Shown: positions 1 to 8,407 of the stretch, piece after piece
Layout of the letters: the number at the start of each line of letters is the position of its first letter
How positions within the stretch are numbered: position 1 is the stretch's first letter
Origin: JBBIPZ01 sp037442505 [NCBI: Deltaproteobacteria bacterium]
Lineage (GTDB): Bacteria; CALINM01
Assembly: GCA_037442505.1 (NCBI GenBank)
Contig: JBBIPZ010000018.1
Coordinates: forward strand, 1-47,009
Direction of reading: 5' to 3'
Length of the DNA: 47,009 nucleotides
Position numbers and translations under genes: made by a program
The notes under the pieces: model-generated
The model's database searches: none
What the model saw: only the letters and a program-made list of their open reading frames with translations
Told to the model about the DNA's origin: nothing

Positions 1-42
1 GTTTACGTGGGGCTTCTTCCTCTCATATTTTGCCTTTGCCAT
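1..42 (-). CDS. tuf: Elongation factor Tu, N-terminal fragment (cut by window edge)
   Basis: Fourteen codons are visible on the minus strand, reading MAKAKYERKKPHVN, which is the signature N-terminus of bacterial EF-Tu. The rest lies outside the window. A strong ribosome binding site (AGGAGG) sits about 6 bases before the ATG, at 48-53. EF-Tu is the GTPase that delivers aminoacyl-tRNA to the ribosome. It is the last visible gene of a unit that begins with four tRNA genes, an arrangement known from E. coli thrU-tyrU-glyT-thrT-tufB. The short fragment limits certainty, but sequence and context agree. Confidence 0.9.
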   Translation of the reverse strand, partial: MAKAKYERKKPHVN

Positions 43-102
43 ATCTTGCCTCCTAAAATTATAATAATTTTATTTTGCCACAATCACCTTAACTACCTTT
101 CA

Positions 103-175
<73 letters not shown>

Positions 176-183
176 GGCTAAAA

Positions 184-255
184 AGCGGGAAACGGGATTT
201 GAACCCGCGACCCCCAGCTTGGAAGGCTGAAGCTCTACCACTGAGCTATTCCCGC
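184..255 (-). tRNA. tRNA-Gly (anticodon TCC)
   Basis: Minus-strand cloverleaf with acceptor GCGGGA pairing with TCCCGC and anticodon loop centred on TCC (glycine GGA/GGG). The discriminator base is T, as is usual for bacterial tRNA-Gly. The T-loop GTTCAAAT is intact and CCA is not encoded. It lies 8 bases upstream of tRNA-Thr(GGT). Confidence 0.95.
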
Positions 256-266
256 ATATTTGTCAA

Positions 267-349
267 TGGAGAGGGGAGGATTCGAACCTCCGAAGGCATC
301 CGCCGACAGATTTACAGTCTGTTCCCTTTGGCCACTCGGGAACCTCTCC
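267..349 (-). tRNA. tRNA-Tyr (anticodon GTA)
   Basis: An 83-base class II tRNA on the minus strand. Acceptor GGAGAGG (343-349) pairs with CCTCTCC (268-274), the anticodon loop holds GTA, and there is a long variable arm, as expected for tyrosine tRNA in bacteria. The T-loop GTTCGAAT is intact and CCA is not encoded. Confidence 0.95.
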
Positions 350-366
350 CTAAAAAATATATCTTA

Positions 367-438
367 AGCTGGCGATGGGATTCGAACCCGCAACCTGCTG
401 ATTACAAATCAGCTGCTCTGCCGTTGAGCTACGCCAGC
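367..438 (-). tRNA. tRNA-Thr (anticodon TGT)
   Basis: Minus-strand cloverleaf with acceptor GCTGGCG (432-438) and anticodon loop TTTGTAA, giving TGT (threonine ACA/ACG). T-loop GTTCGAAT intact, CCA not encoded. It is the first gene of the tRNA-tuf unit and lies about 35 bases after the predicted transcription start. Confidence 0.95.
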
Positions 439-478
439 AAAAAAACACACACTTCTCCAAAAAAGAAGTTGAATATTT

Positions 479-507
479 AATATATTTTACAAAATAAACT
501 TTGTCAA
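479..507 (-). promoter_or_regulatory. Sigma-70-type promoter of the tRNA-tuf operon
   Basis: On the minus strand TTGACA (502-507) is followed after exactly 17 bases by TATATT (479-484). The -35 is a perfect consensus with ideal spacing, as expected for a strongly expressed stable-RNA operon. The predicted start is near 472, just before tRNA-Thr(TGT). It lies between the end of dgt (527) and the tRNAs, so the tRNA-tuf unit need not depend on dgt transcription. Confidence 0.75.
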
Positions 508-526
508 CAATTTTTTGTATTTTTTG

Positions 527-1567
527 TTAAAAAATTTCCCAGGGTGTCGGTATAAAATACTTTTCAAAAAGCGTTAAGAGGTATCTGTCTGTCATCCCTG
601 ATATAAAATCAGCCACTTTTTCTTCTTTAGTCCCTTTATAGCGGTTTTCAGATTCCTGTTTGAAAATTTTTGGATTATTTAAGAAAAAATGAAAAATTTG
701 TTCTAAGATTTTCTCTGCCTTGTAAAACTCGGCATGAACTTTATCAGACTCATAAACATTTTTATACATAAATTCACGCAACATAATGACATTTTCGTAA
801 ATTTCATTGCTAAATGCTATTTCCAATGTACTACTTTTTCTTGCAAAATTAATCACATCCTTAACCATAGTGTTTATTCTTATGCTATGCGTTTCTCCAA
901 TATATTTCTTTATAGCTCCGGGCAAATCTGTGTCTTTAATGACTTTTGCCCTTAAGGCATCATCTAAATCATGACTAAGATAAGCTATTAAGTCTGATAC
1001 TCTAACAACCTCACCTTCTTTTGTAGCAGGTACTGTCTTTTTGTCTTTAACAAGAATTTCTCCTTTACCTTTTGAATGTCTCAAAATTCCATCTCTTACT
1101 TCGAAAGTTAGGTTTAATCCCTTGCCCTCTTTCTCTATATAATCAACAACTCTAAGACTTTGTTCGTTATGTCTGAATCCCTTTTTAAGCAACCTATTAA
1201 GGACTGTTTCTCCAGCATGTCCAAAAGGTGTATGTCCAAGATCATGTCCTAAGGCAATAGCCTCTGTAAGGTCTTCGTTTAGCCTTAATGCTCGCGCGAT
1301 AACACGAGATATTTGTGACACCTCAAGCGTATGCGTGAGTCTTGTGCGGTAGTGGTCTCCTTTGGGTGCTAAAAATACCTGTGTTTTGTATCTTAATCTA
1401 CGAAAAGACTTTGCGTGAATAATTCTATCTCTATCTCGCTGAAACTCAGTTCTTAAATCGCATTTTTCTTCTTTTTTTAAGCGTCCTCTCGATTTACTGC
1501 TTAATGCAGCAAAGGGAGACAAAACCTTTGTTTCAAGTAGTTCGTTTTCTTCTCTGACTGTACTCAT
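527..1567 (-). CDS. dgt: dGTPase-like HD-domain triphosphohydrolase
   Basis: A 346-residue HD-superfamily protein similar to bacterial deoxyguanosinetriphosphate triphosphohydrolase-like proteins, which hydrolyse dNTPs to deoxynucleoside plus triphosphate and so adjust dNTP pools. The N-terminus has the family segment RRLRYKTQVF. Metal-binding residues are visible: H79 (LTHTLEV), H108-D109 in GHDLGHTPFGH, and a later Asp in DLIAYLSHDLDD. Length fits the shorter Dgt-like subgroup, which usually has broader dNTP specificity than E. coli Dgt; specificity here is unknown. The radical SAM gene ends only 4 bases upstream, so the two probably share a transcript. Confidence 0.88.
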   Translation of the reverse strand: MSTVREENELLETKVLSPFAALSSKSRGRLKKEEKCDLRTEFQRDRDRIIHAKSFRRLRYKTQVFLAPKGDHYRTRLTHTLEVSQISRVIARALRLNEDLTEAIALGHDLGHTPFGHAGETVLNRLLKKGFRHNEQSLRVVDYIEKEGKGLNLTFEVRDGILRHSKGKGEILVKDKKTVPATKEGEVVRVSDLIAYLSHDLDDALRAKVIKDTDLPGAIKKYIGETHSIRINTMVKDVINFARKSSTLEIAFSNEIYENVIMLREFMYKNVYESDKVHAEFYKAEKILEQIFHFFLNNPKIFKQESENRYKGTKEEKVADFISGMTDRYLLTLFEKYFIPTPWEIF

Positions 1568-1571
1568 AAGC

Positions 1572-2882
1572 TTAGGTAAAAAGTTTTCTCTTTTGTCGAT
1601 TATACATCTTTAACTCTAAAAAATCACTATAACTAAAATTCTCTGATTCTAATGGCAGTATAGAATTGTTATGGTACAGAGGTTCTGAGAGGTCATATTT
1701 ACACTTTGATTTAATTTTTTCATAAAGTTTTGATCCCGGGACGGGTGAATATTCTGATAAATAAGGATAACCGCCAACATCATAAACATAATCTATCGCC
1801 TGTTTTAGTTCTTCTTTAGTTTGTCCAGCCACCCCACACAAAAGATAAACTCCAAGTTGATGTTGTTTGAACCCAACCTTGTGGAGCCTTTTCATTGCAG
1901 TTTCAAACTCTTTAAGACTAGTTTTCGAATCATAACGGTTGTTTTGAGTAAACTCTAAACTTAACCTTAATTTCTGAAAACCAGAATACATTAGAAGCTC
2001 TGCACACCTATCATCAATAAACCTGATATGAAGTCCATTTGGCGTGTAAAACCTTAACTTTATACCAGTTTCTATAACACTCCGCAACAATTTAAAAATG
2101 TGATTTTCTTTATTATAAAGCAGGGCATCGTCATAAAAGGCAACAATATCTGTTTTATAGAGTTCAGTATATTTTGTGATATACTGCAAACATTCTGCAG
2201 TATCGCCATACGCTATATTACCACCATAAATTGATTTAGATGCGCAATAATCACAACTAAAAGGACAACCATACGATGTTAATATCGGAATATAGTTAAG
2301 TTTTTTGTAAAAAAGTTCCAGTCTGGGCAGGATAAATGTTTTGTTAAGTTTTTTTCCTAAAACCCTGTCAAAAAAATTACTGGCATTGCCTGTTATCACT
2401 ACGTCAGCGCCGCTATTTTGTTGTGCATGTTCGGGCAGTAACGTTGCATAAATGCCGCCAAGATAGCATGACACATCCGGGAACACTTGTTTTATGAGTT
2501 TTATCGTCGCATTAACCCCAAGGTACCAATAGGTCATAACGGACGTGATGATAACTATATCGGGCTTTTCACATTTTCCCAGAATATTTCTAAAGACATC
2601 CACGGGAAGCCCGAATCTATGATATCCTTTGTCAAACATTGAATACTGATGTGGAGTATCTACCAACTCTTTGTAAAAACTACCTGTCCCATCACTTTTT
2701 CTTTTCGTAGCAAACTGCTCCCCAAAGTTCTCAGCATTGCATAAATCGATAAATTTAACATCATGACCAGTTTCTGCGAGTAAAGATGCTAATATTAATA
2801 AACCATAGGGCTTTGCATAAAGATCGTAATAAGTAAAATCATACACCCATGGGTTAACTGCAAGGATCTTCATGATTAGCAT
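1572..2882 (-). CDS. B12-binding domain radical SAM protein
   Basis: A 436-residue protein. Residues about 1-175 look like a cobalamin-binding Rossmann domain (YGLLILASLLAETGHDVKFID near the start, then VVITGNAS). The radical SAM cluster motif CPFSCDYC follows, with C206, C210 and C213 as 4Fe-4S ligands. This is the BchE/P-methylase-type architecture, in which S-adenosylmethionine and often cobalamin act in methylation or ring chemistry. The substrate cannot be read from sequence. An internal ATG three codons in (MKILAVNP) is an alternative start; neither start has a clear ribosome binding site. It is divergent from the AcsE-like methyltransferase at 2935 and lies just upstream of dgt. Confidence 0.8.
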   Translation of the reverse strand: MLIMKILAVNPWVYDFTYYDLYAKPYGLLILASLLAETGHDVKFIDLCNAENFGEQFATKRKSDGTGSFYKELVDTPHQYSMFDKGYHRFGLPVDVFRNILGKCEKPDIVIITSVMTYWYLGVNATIKLIKQVFPDVSCYLGGIYATLLPEHAQQNSGADVVITGNASNFFDRVLGKKLNKTFILPRLELFYKKLNYIPILTSYGCPFSCDYCASKSIYGGNIAYGDTAECLQYITKYTELYKTDIVAFYDDALLYNKENHIFKLLRSVIETGIKLRFYTPNGLHIRFIDDRCAELLMYSGFQKLRLSLEFTQNNRYDSKTSLKEFETAMKRLHKVGFKQHQLGVYLLCGVAGQTKEELKQAIDYVYDVGGYPYLSEYSPVPGSKLYEKIKSKCKYDLSEPLYHNNSILPLESENFSYSDFLELKMYNRQKRKLFT

Positions 2883-2887
2883 ATTTT

Positions 2888-2899
2888 ACAAAATTTTGT
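2888..2899. promoter_or_regulatory. 12-bp perfect palindrome between divergent genes
   Basis: ACAAAATTTTGT is a perfect palindrome in the 52-base gap between the radical SAM gene and the divergent methyltransferase gene. A looser pair, TTGTT and AACAA, lies next to it at about 2898-2917. It could be an operator controlling both genes, but AT-rich palindromes of this size also arise by chance. Confidence 0.25.
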
Positions 2900-2934
2900 T
2901 GTTCTTGTGTTAACAAATATGTGAAAATCATACT

Positions 2935-3726
2935 ATGTTAGAAATCGTTTCAGAAAACCTGCAACCTTTTGATAAAAGGGCAAAAGATGTTTTCTCTTTA
3001 AACGAAAATGCTTTGGCAAATTTCGTTACAAAAGTAGAAAAGTTTGGAGTAAAATTTATCGATGTAAACTTAGGACATTTAAATAAAAACAAAGAGAAAA
3101 TCGTTTCGTTTTTCATAAAAAATATCGAAAAATACTCATCATTAAATATTTTGATAGACAGCACAGATAGTGAAGTGATAGAAATTGCAATAAATACCGC
3201 ATCAAAAAAGCCCATCATCAACGCATTCTCTTACGAAGAGAAAAAGCTTGTTAATATCCTTCCACTTGCTAAAAAATATGACTGCAAAATCATTGGTCTG
3301 GTGATGGCTGACGGATATATTCCCACAGAGTTAGATGACAAACTCTATCTTGCGGAAAAGATGGTGAATGAAGCTGAAAAATTAGGGATTGATAGAGACA
3401 AAATAATATTAGATCCAATTATTGCACCACTTGGCTGGACTGATGGTGTTATTCATAACAAATCAAATCTCGAGTTTATAAAATTTGTCCAACAGGTTTT
3501 TGGAGAAGAAGTGAAAACTATCTGTGGTTTATCAAATCTAACGACAAGGGCAGCCAGTATGGGGACTAACTTTCCCTTTCAAAGCATTTACTTATCTATG
3601 CTTTATACTGCGGGGATAAGTATGGTGATGATTGATATATTTAACAAAACTTTGTTTAATACAGCTAAATTTATTAACACCTTGGACGAAAAACGCGTCT
3701 TTTCATTCGGTGATTTTATCCCTTAA
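2935..3726 (+). CDS. AcsE-like methyltetrahydrofolate:corrinoid methyltransferase (pterin-binding TIM barrel)
   Basis: A 263-residue single-domain protein that follows the AcsE/MeTr pattern throughout. Its length is almost identical to that of the acetogen enzyme. Residues recalled as important in Moorella MeTr are present at matching positions: D75 (in LIDST), N96 (in IINAF), D160 (in ILDPII), and N201 (in CGLSNL, equivalent to N199). AcsE moves the methyl group from methyltetrahydrofolate to a corrinoid protein; the same fold forms the folate domain of MetH and is related to dihydropteroate synthase. No acsABCD or metH gene is in the window, so the acceptor is unknown. It is divergent from a B12-binding radical SAM gene and its 3' end overlaps the convergent gene at 3703 by 24 bases. 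Confidence 0.78.
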   Translation: MLEIVSENLQPFDKRAKDVFSLNENALANFVTKVEKFGVKFIDVNLGHLNKNKEKIVSFFIKNIEKYSSLNILIDSTDSEVIEIAINTASKKPIINAFSYEEKKLVNILPLAKKYDCKIIGLVMADGYIPTELDDKLYLAEKMVNEAEKLGIDRDKIILDPIIAPLGWTDGVIHNKSNLEFIKFVQQVFGEEVKTICGLSNLTTRAASMGTNFPFQSIYLSMLYTAGISMVMIDIFNKTLFNTAKFINTLDEKRVFSFGDFIP

Positions 3727-4098
3727 TTTTCTGATCTCTGCCTTACGTTGTTCTTCTTTAAACCTTTTTAAAATAAATTTTTTCAAAAATTGGTCTTTGT
3801 TCAAATAAGGCAGGCTGTTTTCCTCAAAATATCTTATGGTCACATCAAAAACATTGCTTATATCTTCTTCATAAACACCATGCCTTTTTATTTCTTTAAA
3901 ATAAATCTGCTTTTCTCCCAGTAGGGATAAAGCATTTTCAAAATCTTCATCTGAAGCAAAATATTCCCTTTTTACCGGGATTTCTGAGATTAATTCAAGA
4001 AACACAGTAAAATAGCCACCAAAATAACGATAGGTTTTGTTAATTATATTTACGGCCAAGCCGTTATCCAAACTGTAAGAACGCAAGCAGTCCATCAT
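3703..4098 (-). CDS. Conserved-looking protein of unknown function
   Basis: A 131-residue soluble protein with no signal peptide or membrane segment. I do not recognise the family. The first half is mixed alpha/beta, containing GLAVNIINKTYRYFGG. The C-terminus is basic and probably helical (FILKRFKEEQRKAEIRKLRDK). Its start overlaps the stop of the upstream CoA-disulfide reductase gene by 4 bases (ATGA-type coupling), which supports it as real and co-translated. Its tail overlaps the convergent methyltransferase gene by 24 bases. Function is unknown; context suggests a link to the reductase. Confidence 0.65.
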   Translation of the reverse strand: MMDCLRSYSLDNGLAVNIINKTYRYFGGYFTVFLELISEIPVKREYFASDEDFENALSLLGEKQIYFKEIKRHGVYEEDISNVFDVTIRYFEENSLPYLNKDQFLKKFILKRFKEEQRKAEIRKLRDKITE

Positions 4099-5717
4099 CT
4101 ATTTCCGTTAAAAAAGTAGCCACCGGATAGGTTATAAACATGCTTAAATCCAATATTTTGCAAAAACTTTGTCACTATGTAACTCCTGTAACCTGTCGCA
4201 CAATAAACAATTATCTTTTTCTCTTTCAACGTCTCAAGCTCATTTACCCTGGCTCTTATCTCGTCAATCGGAATGTTAATGGCATTCTTTAGCGCCCCTC
4301 TTCTATTTTCGGCAATGCTACGAACATCAAGTAAGACAAAATCATTAATATTTTCAGGAAGCTTAAAGACAGAACGGACTTCTTTTTTCACAATGTTATT
4401 ACCAATCATTCCAGCTACAATAACAGGATCTTTTGCTGATGAAAAAGGAGGTGCATACGCCAGATCAAGAGACTCAAGATCCTCGTAAGTCAAGCCAGCA
4501 TATATAGCTGTTGCAATTACATCAACTCTTTTATCAACCCCCTCATAACCGATAACTTGCCCCCCTAACACCTTGCCACTGAGGTCAGCCAACAGTTTAA
4601 TATATAACGGTTGTCCTCCAGGATAATAGCCTGCGTGGTGTTCTGAAGTCAAAAAATGTGCTGAATAGCCAATCCCTCTTTCCTGAAGCTGCTTTTCATT
4701 AAAACCTGTTACTCCAAAAACAATATTATGGAACTTTGCTATCGCAGTACCAAGTGTGCCTTTATAACGTTTCTTTTCACCTTCACACACCGCATTAAAT
4801 CCGGCAATCCTTCCCTGTTTGTTTGCGGAACCAGCTAAAGGTATCCAACACACTTCCCCATTAATCCTATAGAAGTTTTCCGTCACATCGCCACATGCAA
4901 ATATATCCTTTATTGAAGTTTCCATAAACTCATTAACTTTTACTGCACCTCTTAACCCACATTCGATACCGGCATTTTTTGCTAAAGCAGAATTGGGCCT
5001 CACTCCCAGGGAAGACAGTGCTATATCAAACTCGATAACCTGACCATTTTCAAGATATGCTGCGTCACCTTCAATCTTAGATACACCAACACCAGTAATA
5101 ACGTTTATTCCTTTATTTTTAATATATCTTTCAACTATCTTTGACATTTCAGTGTCAAAAGGCAACAATATCTGCGGCACCTTCTCAACAATAACAACGT
5201 CCATATTTAAGTTTTGAAAATTTTCTGCCATCTCTATTCCGATAAAACCAGCCCCCATTATCAGAGCCTTTTTTGGACATTTATTTTCTATAAATGATTT
5301 GATCCTGTCCATGTCCCCCAAAGTATATAATTGAAAAACCTTTTCTCCTTTTAATGGAGCAGGTGTTATTGGTTCTGCACCAGTAGCCAATATTAACCTG
5401 TCATAATTGTCTTCAAAGACTAACCCTGTTAATCTGTCTTCTATGACAATTTTTTTCTTTTCAGGCAACACCTGTTTTACTAATGAGTTGCATTTAACTT
5501 CTATATTAAACCTTCTCTTTAGATACTCCTTTGTAACAACCAATAGTTCGTCTCTTTCCTTAATAGTCCCACCTATGTAGTAAGGCATTCCACAGTTGGC
5601 ATAAGAAATATTTGCACCTTTTTCGTAAATGACAATTTCACAATTTTCCGAAGTTCTTCTCGCTTTTACTGCAGCGCTTGCACCAGCAGCAACACCTCCA
5701 ACTACTACCAGCTTCAT
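4095..5717 (-). CDS. CoA-disulfide reductase family flavoprotein with C-terminal rhodanese domain
   Basis: From the chosen start the protein has 540 residues. The N-terminal FAD motif is GGVAAGASAA, followed by the CoA-disulfide reductase active-site Cys42 in SYANCGMPYY. A second Rossmann motif (GAGFIGIEMAEN) binds NAD(P)H. A dimerisation domain follows and then a rhodanese domain (about residues 450-540) with active loop CATGYRS, Cys506. This CoADR-Rhd architecture reduces CoA disulfides, persulfides or polysulfide with NAD(P)H; Npsr-type homologues act in sulfur respiration. An in-frame ATG at 5756 exists, but the 5717 start directly precedes the FAD motif and has an AAGGGG ribosome binding site, and it avoids overlap with the diguanylate cyclase gene. 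Confidence 0.87.
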   Translation of the reverse strand: MKLVVVGGVAAGASAAVKARRTSENCEIVIYEKGANISYANCGMPYYIGGTIKERDELLVVTKEYLKRRFNIEVKCNSLVKQVLPEKKKIVIEDRLTGLVFEDNYDRLILATGAEPITPAPLKGEKVFQLYTLGDMDRIKSFIENKCPKKALIMGAGFIGIEMAENFQNLNMDVVIVEKVPQILLPFDTEMSKIVERYIKNKGINVITGVGVSKIEGDAAYLENGQVIEFDIALSSLGVRPNSALAKNAGIECGLRGAVKVNEFMETSIKDIFACGDVTENFYRINGEVCWIPLAGSANKQGRIAGFNAVCEGEKKRYKGTLGTAIAKFHNIVFGVTGFNEKQLQERGIGYSAHFLTSEHHAGYYPGGQPLYIKLLADLSGKVLGGQVIGYEGVDKRVDVIATAIYAGLTYEDLESLDLAYAPPFSSAKDPVIVAGMIGNNIVKKEVRSVFKLPENINDFVLLDVRSIAENRRGALKNAINIPIDEIRARVNELETLKEKKIIVYCATGYRSYIVTKFLQNIGFKHVYNLSGGYFFNGNR

Positions 5718-5743
5718 CGCTTTTCCCCTTTCTTTAATAAGAA

Positions 5744-7165
5744 TTAATTCTTCCACCTAACACAATTTTTTCCACTCTTTTTCGCCACATATAAAGCCTC
5801 ATCAGCCTCATTAACGAGCCTGTCAATGTCCAACGATTGTCTAAAGTGGCTAACACCAAAGCTTAAAGTCAAACTTTTATTTAAGCCTTCTATTTTCATA
5901 CTTTCTACAATATTTCTTATACGCTCTGCTAACTTAACCGCATTCTCAAGTGTCGTTTGAGGGGAGACAATTAGAAACTCTTCCCCCCCAAATCTCCCAA
6001 CATAATCGACCTTTCTAACGGAAGTCTTTAATATTGTTGAAACCCTTTTTAATACTTCATCACCTTTCTTATGTCCCAAATTATCATTTATCTGTTTAAA
6101 ATCATCTATATCAGCAATTATTAAAGAAAGATCATAACCATATCGTTCGCTTCTTTCAATCTCAGTTCTGAGTATATCCATTATTTTGCGTCTATTAAAG
6201 AGAGTTGTTAACTCATCAATCATCGATAAGTCAAGAACTTTCTGATAAAGCATTCCATTACGTAGAACAAGAAGTACAGTGTTTAACAAAAAATTTATCT
6301 TTTTGATCTGGCTCACATCTTCTCGCTTTAATGATATAAAAACCCCTCCAGATAAATGCTGAAGGTTCTCAGAGGTAGCTACATTTTCAATAAAGAACAT
6401 CTCCTGTTTATCCGGGTAAGACAGAGGTAAAATTTCAGTCCCCACATTGTAAACAAACTCAACAGATGTTATACCTTTATCAAGAAATGTTTGTCTGGTA
6501 TAACTTATCATATCTTCAAATGGTTTGCCATATTCGTAGTTGCTATATAAATAAACTTTAAAACGCCCCTCATACTCAAGTGCAAAGCCGATACAATAAA
6601 AGTTCGCTATCTTATAAAGATACTGAGAACAGGCTGTAACAAGTTCAGTTATATTGTTTGTCCTGAATGATAACTCGGTTATGTCATTTATTAAAGTTAA
6701 CTCAAATAGTCTATTATCAAGGATTTCGTTTAAAAAGCTTAATATATCAACTTCGGTAATCTCCAGCTCTTCCTTAGGAAAATTGATATGGCTTTCCTTC
6801 ACAAATTTTTTTACATCCTCAATGAGTAAATCAATTCTGGTGCTTTTAGAACGGTATATATCTGCCCCTGTCTCATACCCCCAAAGTTCATCTATAGGTT
6901 TATCAAGTGCTGTTAAAAGCATAACAGGGATTGCAGATGTTTTGGAATGGTTTTTAATAAATCTGCAAGCTTGATAACCAGTAATGTTTGGCATTTTGAC
7001 ATCAAGAATTACAAAGGATGGGAAATACTTGAACACCTTTTTTATACAGTCAATACCATCGATAGCGTCTATAACATCAAAGCCATTTTCGGTGAAAGAA
7101 TCCTTAAGCTTCGCTCTTATAGATGGGCTATCATCAGCAATTAAAATCAAAGGCCTGTTTTTCAT
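5744..7165 (-). CDS. Response regulator with GGDEF domain (diguanylate cyclase)
   Basis: A 473-residue protein. An N-terminal receiver domain carries D11-D12 and phospho-acceptor D55 (FVILDVKMP). A middle region of about residues 130-330 may be a degenerate GAF-like sensor. The C-terminal GGDEF domain has the active signature GGEEF (393-397). An inhibitory-site RxxD motif (R384-D387) lies exactly five residues upstream, so product inhibition by c-di-GMP is likely. It should make c-di-GMP from two GTP when phosphorylated. It lies 26 bases upstream of the CoADR gene and just downstream of a REC-HD-GYP gene. A TATACT box at 7174-7179 ends 8 bases before the ATG, so its transcript may have almost no leader. 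Confidence 0.9.
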   Translation of the reverse strand: MKNRPLILIADDSPSIRAKLKDSFTENGFDVIDAIDGIDCIKKVFKYFPSFVILDVKMPNITGYQACRFIKNHSKTSAIPVMLLTALDKPIDELWGYETGADIYRSKSTRIDLLIEDVKKFVKESHINFPKEELEITEVDILSFLNEILDNRLFELTLINDITELSFRTNNITELVTACSQYLYKIANFYCIGFALEYEGRFKVYLYSNYEYGKPFEDMISYTRQTFLDKGITSVEFVYNVGTEILPLSYPDKQEMFFIENVATSENLQHLSGGVFISLKREDVSQIKKINFLLNTVLLVLRNGMLYQKVLDLSMIDELTTLFNRRKIMDILRTEIERSERYGYDLSLIIADIDDFKQINDNLGHKKGDEVLKRVSTILKTSVRKVDYVGRFGGEEFLIVSPQTTLENAVKLAERIRNIVESMKIEGLNKSLTLSFGVSHFRQSLDIDRLVNEADEALYVAKKSGKNCVRWKN

Positions 7166-7236
7166 AGTACCTTAGTATACTTTAGTTTTGATGTTTTAAA
7201 AATTATTTTTTACCTACGGTATTTTTTCACGATATT

Positions 7237-8280
7237 TTACTCACAATAACTATTGAAAATCTCTTCAAAAAAATGATTAAATTCAACAAATAGAGACAAA
7301 ACCTCTGGGTCAAAATGCTCTGGAAGTGTTCTGCCATCACCATTTTTTATTATATTTAAAGCCATCTTGTGATCAAAGGCTGGCTTGTATGGTCTTTTCA
7401 TTCTCAACGCATCATACTGGTCAGCTAACATTAGTATTCTTCCTTCAAATGGTATTTCTTTACCCCTCAATCCAAATGGGTAGCCCGTGCCATCCCACCT
7501 CTCGTGATGGTATAGAGTAAACTTTTCTGCTGCCTTTAGAATAGGAGAATTTGAACCAGATAATATTTTAGCACCAATTAACGGGTGAGACTGCATAATT
7601 TGTAACTCAGCACCAGTAAGTTTGTCTTCTTTGAGTAATATATAGTCAGGCACACCAATCTTGCCTATATCGTGCATTGGTGCGGCATAATACATAATTT
7701 CTGCCTCTTCGTCAGAATAGTCAAACATTTTTGCGATGAAATGCACATAGTGGCTGATCCTTTTTATGTGCATTGCAGTATTGGGGTCTTTATATTCTGC
7801 AGCGATAGTTAGTCTTTCAATAGTTTCAATATAAGAATTTTTTAAAGCCTTTGTTCTTTCGTTAACCTTTTCTTCGAGAATTTTGTTGTGATGCAACAAA
7901 AAATCTTCATAATCTTTTATTTTCAACAAATTTTTAGTTCTTACGAGGAGTTCAGTTTTATTAACAGGTTTTATTAAAAACTCATTCGCCCCATTTTTAA
8001 GTCCACGAATTCTGCTTTCCTCATCAGAGAGAGATGTAACCATTACGACAGGAATTCGGCAGGTTTCTGGATCCTCTTTAAGTATTTTACAAACCTGAAA
8101 GCCGTCCATACCGGGCATTACCACATCCAAAAAAATAAGGTCAGGGTTAAACTCTTTTGCCTTTTTTATCCCTTCTACACCATTTTTAGCTGTTTCACAT
8201 AGATATTCTTCAAGATACGAAACCATTATCTCAATGATAAGTTCCGTGTCGTCTATTATAAGAATTTTCGATTTTTTCAT
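7237..8280 (-). CDS. Response regulator with HD-GYP domain (c-di-GMP phosphodiesterase)
   Basis: A 347-residue two-domain protein. The receiver domain spans about residues 1-120 with D10-D11 and phospho-acceptor D52 ([10 protein letters not shown]). A coiled-coil linker (about 130-150) joins it to an HD-GYP domain with HDIGK (H203-D204), [11 protein letters not shown] (H258-H259, GYP 266-268) and DQYDAL. All hallmark residues for a metal-dependent c-di-GMP phosphodiesterase are present, so activity is likely. The neighbouring REC-GGDEF gene forms a make/degrade pair with it. No partner histidine kinase lies next to either gene. Confidence 0.9.
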   Translation of the reverse strand: MKKSKILIIDDTELIIEIMVSYLEEYLCETAKNGVEGIKKAKEFNPDLIFLDVVMPGMDGFQVCKILKEDPETCRIPVVMVTSLSDEESRIRGLKNGANEFLIKPVNKTELLVRTKNLLKIKDYEDFLLHHNKILEEKVNERTKALKNSYIETIERLTIAAEYKDPNTAMHIKRISHYVHFIAKMFDYSDEEAEIMYYAAPMHDIGKIGVPDYILLKEDKLTGAELQIMQSHPLIGAKILSGSNSPILKAAEKFTLYHHERWDGTGYPFGLRGKEIPFEGRILMLADQYDALRMKRPYKPAFDHKMALNIIKNGDGRTLPEHFDPEVLSLFVEFNHFFEEIFNSYCE

Positions 8281-8407
8281 ATTATTTTTTTAGCTTAAAA
8301 GAAAAAAGTTTTCAACAGTAACTTTTTTTAATAAAGCAAAAAAATTTACCACAATTGTTCTAAAAATATGTTATTATAGAAAGCTTAAATAAATTAGGAA
8401 GGTTGAA

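Noticed and set aside
445-469. Weak hairpin ACTTCT/AGAAGT followed by a T-rich tract on the minus strand, as a terminator
   Set aside because: It begins just after the predicted start of the tRNA-tuf transcript, so termination there would silence the operon. The stem is only 6 bp and AT-rich.
199-480. Plus-strand open reading frame of 93 codons across the tRNA cluster
   Set aside because: It lies entirely antisense to three well-formed tRNA genes and the promoter region, and its translation is just the complement of the tRNA sequences.
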